Shown one piece after another: positions 1-10,888 of a stretch of DNA of 64,000 nt. Position numbers and translations under genes: made by a program. The DNA comes from Epiperipatus broadwayi. Lineage: Eukaryota > Onychophora > Udeonychophora > Euonychophora > Peripatidae. Positions within the stretch are counted from its first letter, which is position 1; every line of letters starts with the position of its first letter. Location of the stretch: assembly GCA_028023455.1 (NCBI GenBank), contig JAQFVV010012416.1, positions 7,111,594 to 7,175,593 of the forward strand. Direction: 5' to 3'. Under the pieces are notes generated by a model that was not told the origin of the DNA, did not search any database, and worked only from the letters and a program-made list of their open reading frames with translations.

Positions 1-1269
1 TCAGCTGTATTAATATTCTGACCAAAGTATTTACAGATGATAGTATCTTGTAATTCATTATTATCAACATTTAATTTCTCTTTTTTTCTGAAAGCCATTG
101 AACATTACATTAGAGTTTTAGTATTACCTTTAGTTCTAATTTTCTTACTTTATTTGATAGCTCTTGTAATTCTTCCTACAAATTGATTTGTGAAAACAAT
201 CACCCTCTGGATAAGAAACCCTCCATTAAATTTTATTCCAATGGTTTCATATTTTAACCCATAAAATATATCTAGGAAAACTGTCGTGAAGTTTGATGAA
301 ATGAAATCATTCTCATTGCATTTGGGTGAATATTCTGAATTTGGCAACACACTAGATGTAGGTCTCAATGTTTTAAAGCCTATTATTTTTAAAAGTAAAT
401 TTATTGACTATGAATACAAAAAAGAGATAGTAAAGCAAATACAAAGGGAAAAAACTACTAAATTGTCTTGAATCATGACGAGCGTTCGGACAATTTGAGC
501 AACATGCATTCTTTTCAACAGTCTTGTCATTCTTCTTAAAATTGAGAGTTCGGTAACTTTACTCAATAAAACATAGGCAGGGAACCAAAACACATTCCCC
601 AGCCTTATGACCATTATGGGAGAGCTGATCCTTTAGTTGTCAATCACCCGAAACAGGCAGACCTAACCATGGCTAGAGCCATCTTAGTGGCTTATGTAGA
701 GTAACTTTTGGACAAATCGTTAAGGAAACCCCCCAGCGTTGACCCAAAAACTATTCTGGCAAAACCACAAGCTATGTTTTAAAGCCTATAGAGTAAAATT
801 ATGAAAATCCAACATAATAGTAACTCACACTCATCGATTCTTTATAAAAATTTTCATAATATTGGAATATGGTCTGTTGTGTGCTAAAACCATTTTTAAA
901 TAGTTTTGTTATTTTTTGGTTGGTTTGACTCTAAAATTCTCTGTAGACAAGTTTAACACTCTTAGTAAATATCCTGTATAAAACTGATAGGTATATAATT
1001 TCTAATAACTTATTTTTCACTTTCTTAAATAATAATATTAATATTGATGTTTAAGAAAGATACAGATTAACTCTTCATCATTTAGACATTTCGTATATTT
1101 ATTACCAATTACTCTATTTCTTTATTGATTTATTCTAAAATATCAATAATAATTTCAATATCTGCTAGAGATTATTCACTCGTTATGTCTCACTTCTTCA
1201 TTACTAGTAATAATAATCGAATAGTTTGTCTTCAGGAGCTTGTAAGTTCCAAGTTCCAGGACTAAAAGA

Positions 1270-1341
1270 ACTGGACTGCAATCCGTGGATCTTGAATTAC
1301 GAAGTCAGCCACAGTGCCACTATACCAAACCACCCAGGGCA
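1270..1341 (-). repeat. tRNA-like SINE fragment
   Basis: On the minus strand an A-box-like TTGGTATAGTGGCACTGTGG is followed about 30 bases later by a B-box-like AATTCAAGATCC. This is the spacing of an RNA polymerase III tRNA promoter. No cloverleaf is convincing, so this is a SINE head rather than a tRNA gene. Confidence 0.5.
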
Positions 1342-2487
1342 ACTCTTCATTTAAAATACTTGGCATTTCAAAAGACACTGGCTTAATTATAAAGGCTCTA
1401 AACATTATTTTCTTGTATTTTTATTACTAAATAATTCTTCCGTATGTTTCATGATATCTGTCTTTTTTAATAATAGCAGGGAAATAAACCTCCAATATTT
1501 ATGATGTTTTTGAAACTTTTAGTCTTTCCTCCTTTCATTCTTTTCTACTGCTTTCTTTGGCAATTTTCGGTTATACTTTATTATGTTATTATTAAGATAC
1601 TTTTGCCTTCCTTCAACACTGCTCACTTTAGTTGACAATTTATTGATAAACTGCAGCTTGCTTAGCAATTCTTAGTAGAATATCAATTATCTTCTTACGG
1701 ATTTCAAGTCAATCTCAAAATTTATGATTCTTTTAAAATGATTTGCAAATTGTGGTTTAAATTCTGGGAGTTAGGATATTAACTGTTAATAGTGACTTTC
1801 TTAATAGCTTTTGTTTCTCTAACTTTGTGTTGTCATGAATCTAATATCTCATTAATCAATAATCACTTCCAGCATTCAATTTATAAGTACATTACAATCT
1901 TAAAAAAAATATATTCTGTTAACCAAAATATAATTCAATTCTCTTGTGGCATCACTGCTTGTATGTTCACTTCCATTTATCAGTGTTCTTTCTCATTTCT
2001 GTTTTCGTATGCAAATTTATTCTCAGCAGTTTGAACTTTCAATCATTTTTTATTTCGCAAATAAAATCTCCTATGATAATTCTCAAAGGTTGTTTATATA
2101 GCTTTACTGCTTCGTTAAACTAACAATTTGTTAGTTCATAAATCCAAATTAACTGCTTCTCGTAATTTCCATTAAGTTGCCACTGTTCTGCTTTTTTTTT
2201 TAAAATAATGACCACGCCACTCATTTTACCAATATTTATGTCTTTGTAATAAAGTATATGTTGATTTTTCAAATCAATTATCTATTCTTCTAATTTCACA
2301 AAGGCCAACAACACCCTGTTTAAAATTGAACAGTTTTTCTATAATCCATGTAATCTTTCTTCTTGTGAATGCATCTATAATTGTAAATAGCTAAATAAAA
2401 AATTACTGAATGGCAGTCATCATCAATAACTACATTTCTTATCACCATCTGCCCTCAGTCATCAAAATAAACATCTCAAATAATATC

Positions 2488-2995
2488 ACAGTTAATAATT
2501 ATCAGGCATATAAAAACTTAGCAGAGTTTTATTTTGATCTTAACCTCAAAGATAAATTTTAGACTCACTGAGCTGTCTGATTCATGTCACTTAACAGTTC
2601 ATCCATATTAATTTATTATGTGAATATACTCATGATAAAACAGCTTCAATAATAAGATAGCTTTAGAAATGAGCTCATTTTGATTCTTTTAAGACCTCTA
2701 AATGGAATCAAAGGGCTTCTTCCAAGTTATTGCTAAAAGGAGTTCAATATTAATTTGGAAGAAGCCCTTTGATTCCATTTGGACAATTTAAAATAAAAAA
2801 CTGAGCTCATTTTTAAAGCTATCTTATTATTGAAGCTCTTTTGTCATGAATATATTCACATAATAAATTAATATGGATGAATTGTTAAGATAAATCAGAT
2901 AGCTCAATGAATTTACTGATTTTTTTTTTTGGGATTAAGATCAAAGCAACCATATTCCAATTTTTCTTTTCAGATACCTGATAATTATTAACTGT
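2488..2995. repeat. 508-bp imperfect palindrome
   Basis: The outer ends ACAGTTAATAATTATCAGG (2488-2506) and its complement (2977-2995) bracket the unit. The innermost arms (2701-2724 and 2756-2779) match almost perfectly around a loop of about 31 bases. Arms carry small indels and substitutions, typical of an aged fold-back or MITE. No open frame is found. Confidence 0.85.
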
Positions 2996-3368
2996 GGTAT
3001 AATTTGGGATGCTTTTTTTGAAGACGTTAGCCATGACTGCTGTTGATCACTTGGGGGCAGAAGGTGATAAGAATTACAGTTACTGGTGACGATTGTCATT
3101 CGGTAATTTTTTATTTAGTTACTTATAGATACATTTACAAAAAGAAAAATTACACTGATTATCATAGGTATTTATAATAACTAATAACAATTCTAAGCTG
3201 GCGATAATAATATGGCTAGAAAAAGAATGATTAACCCTGAGATAGGAATCTATATTTTCGCATTAAGAGGGGAGGTTCCATTAGTTGGATTACTTTGCAC
3301 TCTGATATGTCTTCACAAAACAAATCTTTTTGTTATCTATATTCAAGTGATACTCAGTGTTTACTGAC

Positions 3369-3490
3369 CTTTCTGTGGTGTGGCATTTATACTGCATGGC
3401 TCACTAGGACTCACACTAACAACGCTGTTACAACTGTGAGTGCAAACATGAGTTCCTGAAGTGTTAATGCATGCTCCACAGCCTTTAGGT
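3369..3490 (-). CDS. HIPK: Predicted HIPK exon H (Cys/Ser-rich, after an 85-bp intron)
   Basis: A 122-nt exon inferred from the sequence: one base completing the Arg codon left by exon G, 40 codons with no stop, then one base. The acceptor is a long T tract ending TTTTTTAG, the donor CAGAAAG|GTCAGT. It reads PKGCGACINTSGTHVCTHSC, then NSVVSVSPSEPCSINATPQK. Five cysteines lie within 33 residues. I do not recognise this stretch; human HIPK2 has a short linker before its SCVTVHDS motif at about this point. Support comes from phase, strong splice signals and the short flanking intron (3491-3575). It could be lineage-specific sequence, or a chance open frame. The exon after it was not found. Confidence 0.6.
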
Positions 3491-3575
3491 CTAAAAAAAA
3501 AAGATTTTTTTAAAAAATGATAATAAATAAATATATGTGTACGAATTTGTTAAAAGCTGAGTCTTCCATTTTTAC

Positions 3576-3842
3576 CTTGTTACAGGACTTTCTCTCTCAT
3601 CTTCGGAACTTGAACTGATTGTTATAACACTGACAGCAGGGCTGGGGGTGTCTGGAATGGTAATGGTCTGACGAGGTCGTGCAAGTGATGAGCAAGTTTT
3701 GGAGCGGTTAGAAATTGAGTTCCAATTTGAGCTGATCACAACTGGACTAAGGCAGTTATTTGTGAGCTCAGACTGGGGCGGGGTATTCTCTTTAACTCGC
3801 TTCTTAACTGGAGACAAATGAGTAGAGCTCTCTTTTCCACCC
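3576..3842 (-). CDS. HIPK: HIPK exon G (KRVKENTPP and SUMO-interacting motif)
   Basis: The exon is 267 nt: one base completing the Lys codon from exon F, 88 codons, then two bases. The acceptor is TTCATTTTTATAG and the donor ACAAG|GTAAAA. It contains SPVKKRVKENTPP, then RQTITIPDTPSPAVSVITIS, then the acidic run SSSSEDERE. Vertebrate HIPK2 has KRVKENTPP and [20 protein letters not shown] followed by DTDEEEE, so this is the most diagnostic exon. Known roles for the block: a basic nuclear-targeting stretch, and a hydrophobic core (VITI) with acidic tail that acts as a SUMO-interacting motif and helps HIPK2 reach nuclear bodies. Both halves of that motif are intact here. Confidence 0.95.
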
Positions 3843-4097
3843 CTATAAAAATGAAACAATAAATTCAGTAAAACAATATTAGATGTGGCTTCATCAAAAC
3901 ATTTAGAAAAACAAGAGGTTTTCAAAATTAAAAATACCATATCAATATTATACTAAACATTTTTAACTCTTAATATTTAACATCTCACCTTCATTCAAAA
4001 AGAAAACTTAAAATAAAATTCATTTTCATAGAAATATAAACATTTCCCTTTTTTAAAAAATAAGTAAATAAGCAAACAAAAGAAATTAAAAACAAAT

Positions 4098-4330
4098 ACA
4101 TGTGATATGTTGGATGTATAGAAAATTTTAAACTTTCCAAATACAAACAACTTGTTAGTAATAACACACAAATAAACAACACAGGTTAGTAATTGAGTAG
4201 TATTATTCTCCACTCTTCTTCGTGTTGCTGGCGTATTATATGCACAGTGACAATATTTGCTTTAAAAATTGAACTCGCACCTTTAGATTCTTGAATATTG
4301 AATTTAAGGCAGGGGTGGTTCAAATCCTCC
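4098..4330 (-). repeat. SINE-like unit, left arm of palindromic pair 1
   Basis: On the minus strand: a B-box-like GGTGCGAGTTCAA, the body with GAAGAGTGGAGAATAATACTACTC, TTACTAACAAGTTGTTTGTATTTGG, and a shortened tail ending near the CATATCACATG border. The A-box end is lost at the junction near 4310. It is the reverse complement of the unit at 4418-4829, so the two face each other head to head. Confidence 0.75.
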
Positions 4331-4417
4331 TGAGTCCTTCTTTTTTTTTTTTTCTTTTTGAGCAAGGCTAATTAGTTTTATTATTATTATTTAATATTTT
4401 GCTCAAAAAAAAAAAAA

Positions 4418-4829
4418 AAATTGAAGGACTGAGGAGGATTTGAACCAACCCTCATATATAAATATATCAAATTTCTACTATATGTTGCCTTTGACAGAAT
4501 AGCTCAGTTGGTAGAGTGTTTGCATTAAATTTGACATTCAAAAATGTAAAGGTGCGAGTTCAACTTCTAAGTGAATATTGTCACTGTGCATATAGGCTAG
4601 CAATACCTGAAGAAGAGTGGAGAATACTACTACTCGAAACGTTGTGTAATTACTAACCTGTATTATCGATTTGTGTGTTATTACTAACAAGTTGTTTGTA
4701 TTTGGAAACTTTAAACAAAGTTTAAAATTTTCTATACATTCAACATTCACTCATGGATGATGGAAATAATCCAACATATCACATCTAATAATATACCATC
4801 ATCACTAACCTTCAGACAAATTGAAAACA
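4418..4829 (+). repeat. tRNA-derived SINE-like unit, right arm of palindromic pair 1
   Basis: The order is: leader GGACTGAGGAGGATTTGAACC; tRNA-like head with A-box AGCTCAGTTGGTAGAG (4501-4516) and B-box GGTGCGAGTTCAAC (4551-4564); a body with GAAGAAGAGTGGAGAATACT; and a tail from about 4705 with GATGATGGAAATAATCCAACA and ATCATCACTAACCTTCAGAC. The A-box matches tRNA-Lys-like SINE heads known from many animals, cephalopods included. The tail is shared with flanks of a Penelope fragment at 38.5 and 39.6 kb. Confidence 0.78.
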
Positions 4830-4908
4830 AATTTTAAAAAATATGTAATTTTTTGCTAATACCAAAATAATACAAATAAAAAATTTTTTTTATATTAAAT
4901 GCTTTTAG

Positions 4909-5158
4909 TGACTGTGCACTAAAAAGAAATAAAGTAATTGTTTTTATAACCACAATTGGGATTTTTAGGTTTAATTTGAAATAAAAAGATGGGAAATCCA
5001 GAAAATAATTAAGTAAATCCCTTGTTATTAAAAAATAGGGATTGACTTAATTAATTTCTGGACCCTTCCCCTGCCATGCTTTTATTTCAAATTAAATCTA
5101 AAAACCCAATTGTGGTTGGAGAAACAATTACTATTATTTTTTTTTTAGTGTGCAGTCA
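4909..5158. repeat. 250-bp hairpin
   Basis: TGACTGTGCACT (4909-4920) pairs with AGTGTGCAGTCA (5147-5158). CCACAATTGGGATTTTTAGG (4950-4969) pairs with a near-perfect complement ending near 5117. The centre around 5030 is A+T-rich with a GGGATT/AATCCC pair. This looks like a MITE or fold-back element. No target-site duplication was established. Confidence 0.8.
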
Positions 5159-5185
5159 ATAAAAATATTTACTATTAAAAAAATT

Positions 5186-5454
5186 AAACAATCAGTCATT
5201 TATGAAATCTAGACAATTTCAATAATTTCAACTTATTATTTTAATTCACAGAATATTTTGTAAAACTGGTAAAACGTTTTCGAGATATGGAATCCCTCCA
5301 TTACACACACTTATCAAGTGTAATGGAGGGATTCCATATCTCGAAAACGTTTTACCAGTTTTACAAAATATTCTGTGAATTAAAATAAAAAGCTAAGAAA
5401 ATAATAAGTTGAGATTATTGAAATTGTCTAGATTTCATAAATGACTGATTGTTT
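5186..5454. repeat. 269-bp near-perfect hairpin
   Basis: AAACAATCAGTCAT (5186-5199) pairs with ATGACTGATTGTTT (5441-5454). The inner part from about 5250 to 5306 pairs almost without mismatch with 5318-5375, leaving an 11-base loop. The right arm carries a short insertion near 5388-5400. The near identity of the arms implies a recent origin or gene conversion. Confidence 0.9.
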
Positions 5455-8400
5455 TCACAAATAACATTACAAAAGCTATCATATGAAAGTAAAAAAAGAG
5501 ACAAATAAAGAGAAATCAAAGAAAAAAAACAAGAAATGGTTTTGTTTTTTTTAAAAAATGAGAGATTATTAATAATGCACAAAACAAAGATTAATTTTAG
5601 ATGATGAAATTTAAAAATTCTAATAATAATAAAAAGTTGACATTAAAAGATCTAAAAAAAAAAGAAAACTGAAGAGATTTGTTGATTGCCATTACTTCAC
5701 TTATAAACAAGAGATTCCTGGAACAACTAATCAAAAAGTTATGAATTAAAACCTCATGTAGGAAGATGACAGAGTCATCTGGAGACAATATCTGAACTAA
5801 AATGTTAAAGTAAATTAATTATGTTTAGAAGTTGAAAGAAGGCAAATGTTTTCTTTTGATAAATATTAGAAATAATTCTTGCTAATAACTAAAAAATTTA
5901 AACAATAATTTGTCTGATATAATATACTTTTAATCATTTATTAATCAATTATTATACTTATATCATTACTATGCATTTGAAATGATAGTTCGCCATAAAT
6001 CTGAATGCTAATAAACATATATGTGTTGAAGTCTGAGGTGATTTGTTAATGGTTTTGTCTTTACAAATCTTTATAATATCTGGCAGTTCAGTTAATTTTT
6101 GACAATTTGCTATTCCACATTTAGTAAATGTAGCAATTATTTTTGAGACAGTTTGTATTGAATGTTAACAATTAAGATATTGTGTATTCGGCTATGAAGC
6201 TGACAACCAACAATTACTACAAAATTATAAATTACCAAAATATTATTTTTAATAATGATTGAATATATTTATTTACATATTATACATACCCATAAATTAA
6301 GATTTAACTGAGTAGTGATCATATTTTCTTTATTTATTCATATAACCAAATAGTCCTTGATTTAAGTTCTACCTTCACTGCCCATATCGCCACTGCATAA
6401 CTAATCCTGCCACTATACTAGTGGTAACATTAAGTTTATACTCATGGTTATTTAGAACACACAATCCTATTTGGGCTTTCTCATGTATATGTAAATAATA
6501 AAAGACCGGTGTGGTCTATTAACATTTTCCCTAACCAGCTAGCTTTCACTTTCAGAGGCATGGGCTCTGGAACACATCCATCATTGCAGAAAATTCAAGG
6601 CACTTTTCCCTCAGTTTTCTCAAAGTCCTTAAGACATCCATGACACAGCAACAGCAGCAGCTTACAATGAGTAGAGAAAAGCTGATGACACTGCTCTTTT
6701 TTCCTTGCTTGATATCATTAATAAAATTCCTAATATTCCAATGTAACTGTAAATCCATTTGGATAAATGCATCTTTGCAACGATGATCAGGATCCAGCTT
6801 TTAATTATGTTAGTTTATATTCCTTGTTAATTAGCTTCAAGCATTTTATCCGTTTATTTGCTTCTAAAATTATCTTAGTGTTTGATTTAAAACAATTCGC
6901 AGTTTCTCTGAATCTTAAATCCATTAGTTATATCCGGCCTTGTAATTAACTTATCTTTCTGCAATCTTTGTAGAATGCTTTTAAATTTATAATCTTTGTC
7001 TGTTAAGTTTAGTTTAATTGCCATCCATCTTTCTTCATTGCTATTAAACTTAAACTAAAATTATCTAAAATAAAAATTTTTATTTTTACAGAATCTATTT
7101 TTTAAACCTATTAGCAATCTTTTATTATTGTTTTTAAACATTTAGATAAGTATTTACCTTTCATTACTATTTTTCTCTGGAATAAACTTAGCTTTATAAC
7201 TTATGGCTATGGAGTTACTAAAGCCTATATATATTTTCTGCAATATATAGCAGTTATCCATGCGCTAGCTGATCAGTTACCAATTATTTGACATTCTTTC
7301 AAATCATGCAGAGGTTTAGAGTACGGTTAGAAGGTAAACTGTCATCAACTTCCTGTCATATATTTCATACCACTTCCATAAAGTTTGATGCATAAAAAAA
7401 AAAAAAAATTACACTAACACATACAATTCATTTTTACACTAAATGATGTCATTTGTGTATATTAATGCCTATATGAGGGTGGTCTTGATAATTTATTACA
7501 GAATCTCAGCATATTAATAATGCAATCTTGATTATTAGCATAATATTCATTATAATATGCATACATTAGATGATATATTTGTTCGATTGAAAATTACTTT
7601 ATCTTGAGAAATAAATAAAAAGAGTTTTCTATGTATTGTTTTCTTTATGCATATTTTGGCTATAAGATAATCACAACTGTTAACGTTACTACAAAAAAAA
7701 GAAATGAAATGAAAATATAAAAATTAAATTCATCTCGAAAATGGATAAGTCAATAAAGTTTGAGAAAAATCAATCAATAATAAAAAAATAAAAGCCTAAT
7801 GGTGAGCATGTGATATTTTAGAAGTTTTTAAATCCCATTTTTCAAAGAATTGTATGAACTATAATTATTCTTTTTTTAATAATAAAATATGAAAATGAAT
7901 TTTTAATTTTCAAAAAAATCTTATCTATATGTAAAGCAAAGTTTAAAATAAATAAGCAAATTATCTTGCTTTTTCTCTCTCTCTCTTTAGAAGAAATATG
8001 AGTAATATGCATTAATGTGGTTCATGCTTAAAGCATGTTACATTTTTTTTTTCTATTTCAGGTGGATCATAGCAATATTTTTTTTTCCATATGTCATAGC
8101 ATCAGCTGGGAGGCGAACCCGCAACAACCGTCTGCAACCAACTGCTTGCTTTTGAGAAGGCATTTGCTGGTAAAAATAAGAATATTAAATCGCCTAAAGT
8201 CTTTCCCTTAGAATTGTATTAAAAAAAAAAAAACTTATTGAAAGTGATATACTAATTCAATAATTAGAGTAGAATGAAGATCTCAATTTATTTTATATCA
8301 CAATACAGTGTTTATTTAAATATTTTTAAAATATGAACTGTAAAATTTTAAAAATTGTTTAATTCTATAGGATAAAATTAAAAGGTTATGAACATGTGTG

Positions 8401-8789
8401 CAAGACTTTTTTTTTGTTTGTTTGTTTTGGAATTGTTGAAAGTTTTTATTATAAAAAAATATTAGAAAAAGAGAAAAAAAACCTACATATTGCTCATAGT
8501 TAAAACGAATTGCTAAAAATAATTAGAACTAGCTTATAAACCAAAATAAAATATTTTTAAAGTCCGTCTTTATTTAATATTATAATACATACACATATAT
8601 ACATAAAATAGAAATTCATATAATACTACAATACTTTCCAAAACAACAAAATTTTACTAAAAATTTTCCACAATCATGGTTTCATCTATTAACAAATAGA
8701 CCTTCTCAAATGAAATTTAACAAAACATACAATATATATATATACAAAATAAAATAGTCTTCCTATCATTCACTTCAAAAAATAACTTC

Positions 8790-9170
8790 CTTTAATATCA
8801 AAGGATGTCTTCATGGAATTGATAGCCTCAAATTCAAGAAATTTTATTATCAGTTTCTTTAACAGAACTCTTCTTTTCAATTCACTTTTTTCATAAAAGA
8901 TAACCTATACATTATCAAATAATATTTTATAACCTGAATTCAGTTCATGAATAGCCAAAGCTAAATTTTAACATCTATTTTTAAATCTATTATTAACTCT
9001 TTCATTAAGACTTAATTTACTCTGACCTATATACATTTTATTACAACGGCAAGGTATCTTATAAATTATCCCAGGAATAGGATCGCAATCAATTGACTGT
9101 TTTGTACTATTTAACAATGAATTAAAATTCAGGTCTTTCTTCCAGGCCACTTTCATACCATCCAATAAAA
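8790..9170 (-). pseudogene. Penelope-like element, GIY-YIG endonuclease relic
   Basis: The minus-strand frame from 9165 reads IDCDPIPGIIYKIPCRCNKM, then YIGQSKLSLNERV. This is the GIY-YIG signature with the Cys-x-Cys insertion typical of Penelope-like retroelement endonucleases. After a stop, the same strand continues LAIHELNSGYKILFDNV and, in another frame, KRRVLLKKLIIKFLEFEAIN, resembling the C-terminal H...R...E..I region of these enzymes. It is broken by stops and lacks the reverse transcriptase. The DD41D mariner begins about 60 bp to its right. Confidence 0.75.
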
Positions 9171-9229
9171 AATTATTCTTAGCAAAGAAATAAACGTTTT
9201 ATTCACATTATCAATTAAATCTACATATA

Positions 9230-10597
9230 CAGGGTTGCCCAAAAGTAGGTTTACAGTTATTAAACTACCTTTTATATGGTTGAAGTTACTTGCTTAGTAA
9301 TACCAATATAAAACATTCCTCAGAGTATAAATCTAACTTCCATAAACAGCTTTTTCCTTGCTGATTGTAATTTATTTTATTATGTAATGCTAACTTTTTA
9401 CTTGATGATATTTTTTTATTTCAGGATTAATGGTGAACAATTTAAATCAAGAGCAAAGGAAATGGATATTAAAGCAATATTGGAAGTCTGAAAATGCCGA
9501 GATGGTACGTACAGCATGGCAAGAAACTTTTAACTCTTCTCCGCCTTCATGACAAACAATTTATCATCTAATAAATTTGATGAAACAGGTTCAGTGAGTA
9601 ATGCACCGAAATCTGGATGTCCTAAAGCTTCTGACACCAAAGAAAATAAAATGTTAATGGCTATGACATTTGTGAACAGTCCAAGGAAATCCACACGACG
9701 TGCTTCTGCAGAACTATCCATACCAAGAACATCACTGCAACCCTTAATGCATAAACTGAAATTAAAACCTTACCGACCAAGACTAGTACGTGGTCTTTTA
9801 GAGGACGACGCAGATCGTCGGCTGCAGTTCTGCAAAATGATGCGTAATCAATTTACTGGAGAAGAACGTGATTCTTTGGATAAAATTATTTGGTCAGATG
9901 GGGCTTGCTTTAAATTATTTGGTCATGTGAACAGGCATAACTGTGTGTACTGGGTTTATGAAATCCCCATTTGGCCATAGAGACTGAACTAAACCAGCCT
10001 GGTATTACAGTTTGGGGTGCATTATCAAGCGAAGGTGGTGTTGGGCCCGTTTTTTTTAATAGAACTGTAAATGGAGAGAATTACCTGGACATGCTTCGTG
10101 AAGTAGTAGTGCCACAACTCAAAACTAAACCTAACTTTGACGAACTTTTCTTTCTGCAGGATGGAGCACCACCACATTATGCGTCTATAGTAAGAGACTA
10201 CCTTAACCAAGTTTTTCCACAGCGTTGGTTCGGAAGAAGGGGCAGCATTGAATGGCCACCACGTTCACCTGACCTGACACCTATGGATTTCTTTTTTTTT
10301 GGGATGTTGTTAAGAACAAGGTTTATGAGAATAAACCCAAAACAATAAATGATTTAAATGATTACATTTATCTCGCATTCACAGAAATTGATGAAGAGCG
10401 GAATTTGTGCCGCACTGTGTGTCAGAGGGTCCTGGAGAGATTTGAAGAATGTTGCAATGTTGAAAGAGGATATTTTGAGCATCTGAGAGATTAAATTGTT
10501 TATGTTTATGTTAAGAGGTATAATGAATTTCCCATTGTTCTAGTGTCGAATTTTCAAATAAATAGTCTACGTGATAACTGTAAACCTACTTTTGTAA
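9230..10597 (+). mobile_element. Tc1/mariner-superfamily element, DD41D type, degenerate
   Basis: A 21-nt inverted repeat, CAAAAGTAGGTTTACAGTTAT at 9240-9260 and its exact complement at 10574-10594, brackets a transposase. The left end is preceded by TA and begins CAGGGTTGCCC at 9230. The right end departs from the left TIR outside those 21 nt, so it is truncated or replaced. The insertion sits beside a Penelope relic. Confidence 0.82.
9430..10494 (+). pseudogene. DD41D mariner-type transposase, broken by a stop and frameshifts
   Basis: The start ATG is at 9430 (MVNNLNQEQRKWILKQYW), a helix-turn-helix type N-terminus. A TGA near 9550 falls where relatives have Arg before QTIY. The frame then shifts into KFDETGSVSNAPKSG. 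The catalytic triad is visible: IIWSDGACF (first Asp), FFLQDGAPPHYA (second), SPDLTPMDFF (third). I count 41 residues between the second and third Asp, the DD41D spacing reported for rosa- and visitor-like families. Two more frame changes fall near 9965 and 10300, before the C-terminal part (VYENKPKTINDLNDYI ... YFEHLRD). It is inactive, though all three Asp codons survive. Confidence 0.83.
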
Positions 10598-10888
10598 ATT
10601 TTTTAAAAATTTTTTGTATTTATCAGAGCGTGTACTCAGAACTTGTGTCATAAATTTATTTTTTAATTATAAATTGGTAATTCATTTTCTTTAAATTTAT
10701 TCATCATTTTTTTAAAATTTTTTGTAAATAAATTTAGGATACAAAAAATTTACAAAAATAGGTTTACAGTTATCACATAGAACTTTTGTAAATTTTTTTA
10801 CTTATTTAAGTAAATACAAAAAAATTAAAAAAAAATGAATAAATTTAAAGAAAATGAATTACCAATTTATAATTAAAAAATAAATTTA
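10571..10888. repeat. Inverted duplication at the mariner 3' end
   Basis: A 53-nt segment at 10652-10704 is repeated as an exact reverse complement at 10835-10887. Outside or between these arms lie TIR-like copies: GTGATAACTGTAAACCTACTTTTG at 10571-10594 and ACAAAAATAGGTTTACAGTTATCACA near 10752-10777. This suggests a second, inverted element end, possibly a MITE derived from the same family. Confidence 0.75.

Larger units (their letters stand above)
1..3368. other. Region beyond the last recognised HIPK exon
   Basis: This is intron or 3' sequence of the HIPK gene. It holds a tRNA-like SINE fragment (1270-1341) and a 508-bp hairpin (2488-2995). The stretch 460-700 is less A+T-rich and may be transposon-derived, but no motif was recognised. 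No further HIPK exon such as the SCVTVHDS block could be placed. An open stretch around 3030-3090 on the minus strand reads VTV but stops soon after and lacks a convincing acceptor. Confidence 0.6.

Noticed and set aside
3010-3095. Candidate next HIPK exon on the minus strand (reads VTV...)
   Set aside because: The acceptor lacks a pyrimidine tract, the frame stops after fewer than 20 codons and no HIPK motif follows.
4501-4570. Possible functional tRNA gene (good A-box and B-box)
   Set aside because: No closed acceptor, D and anticodon stems can be drawn, and near-identical heads recur at 28.9 and 53.7 kb joined to the same tail, so these are SINE heads.
8090-8170. tRNA-like T-arm (GCGGGTTCGCCTCCC on the minus strand)
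   Set aside because: No A-box at the right distance and no repeat family partner in the window; too weak to annotate.
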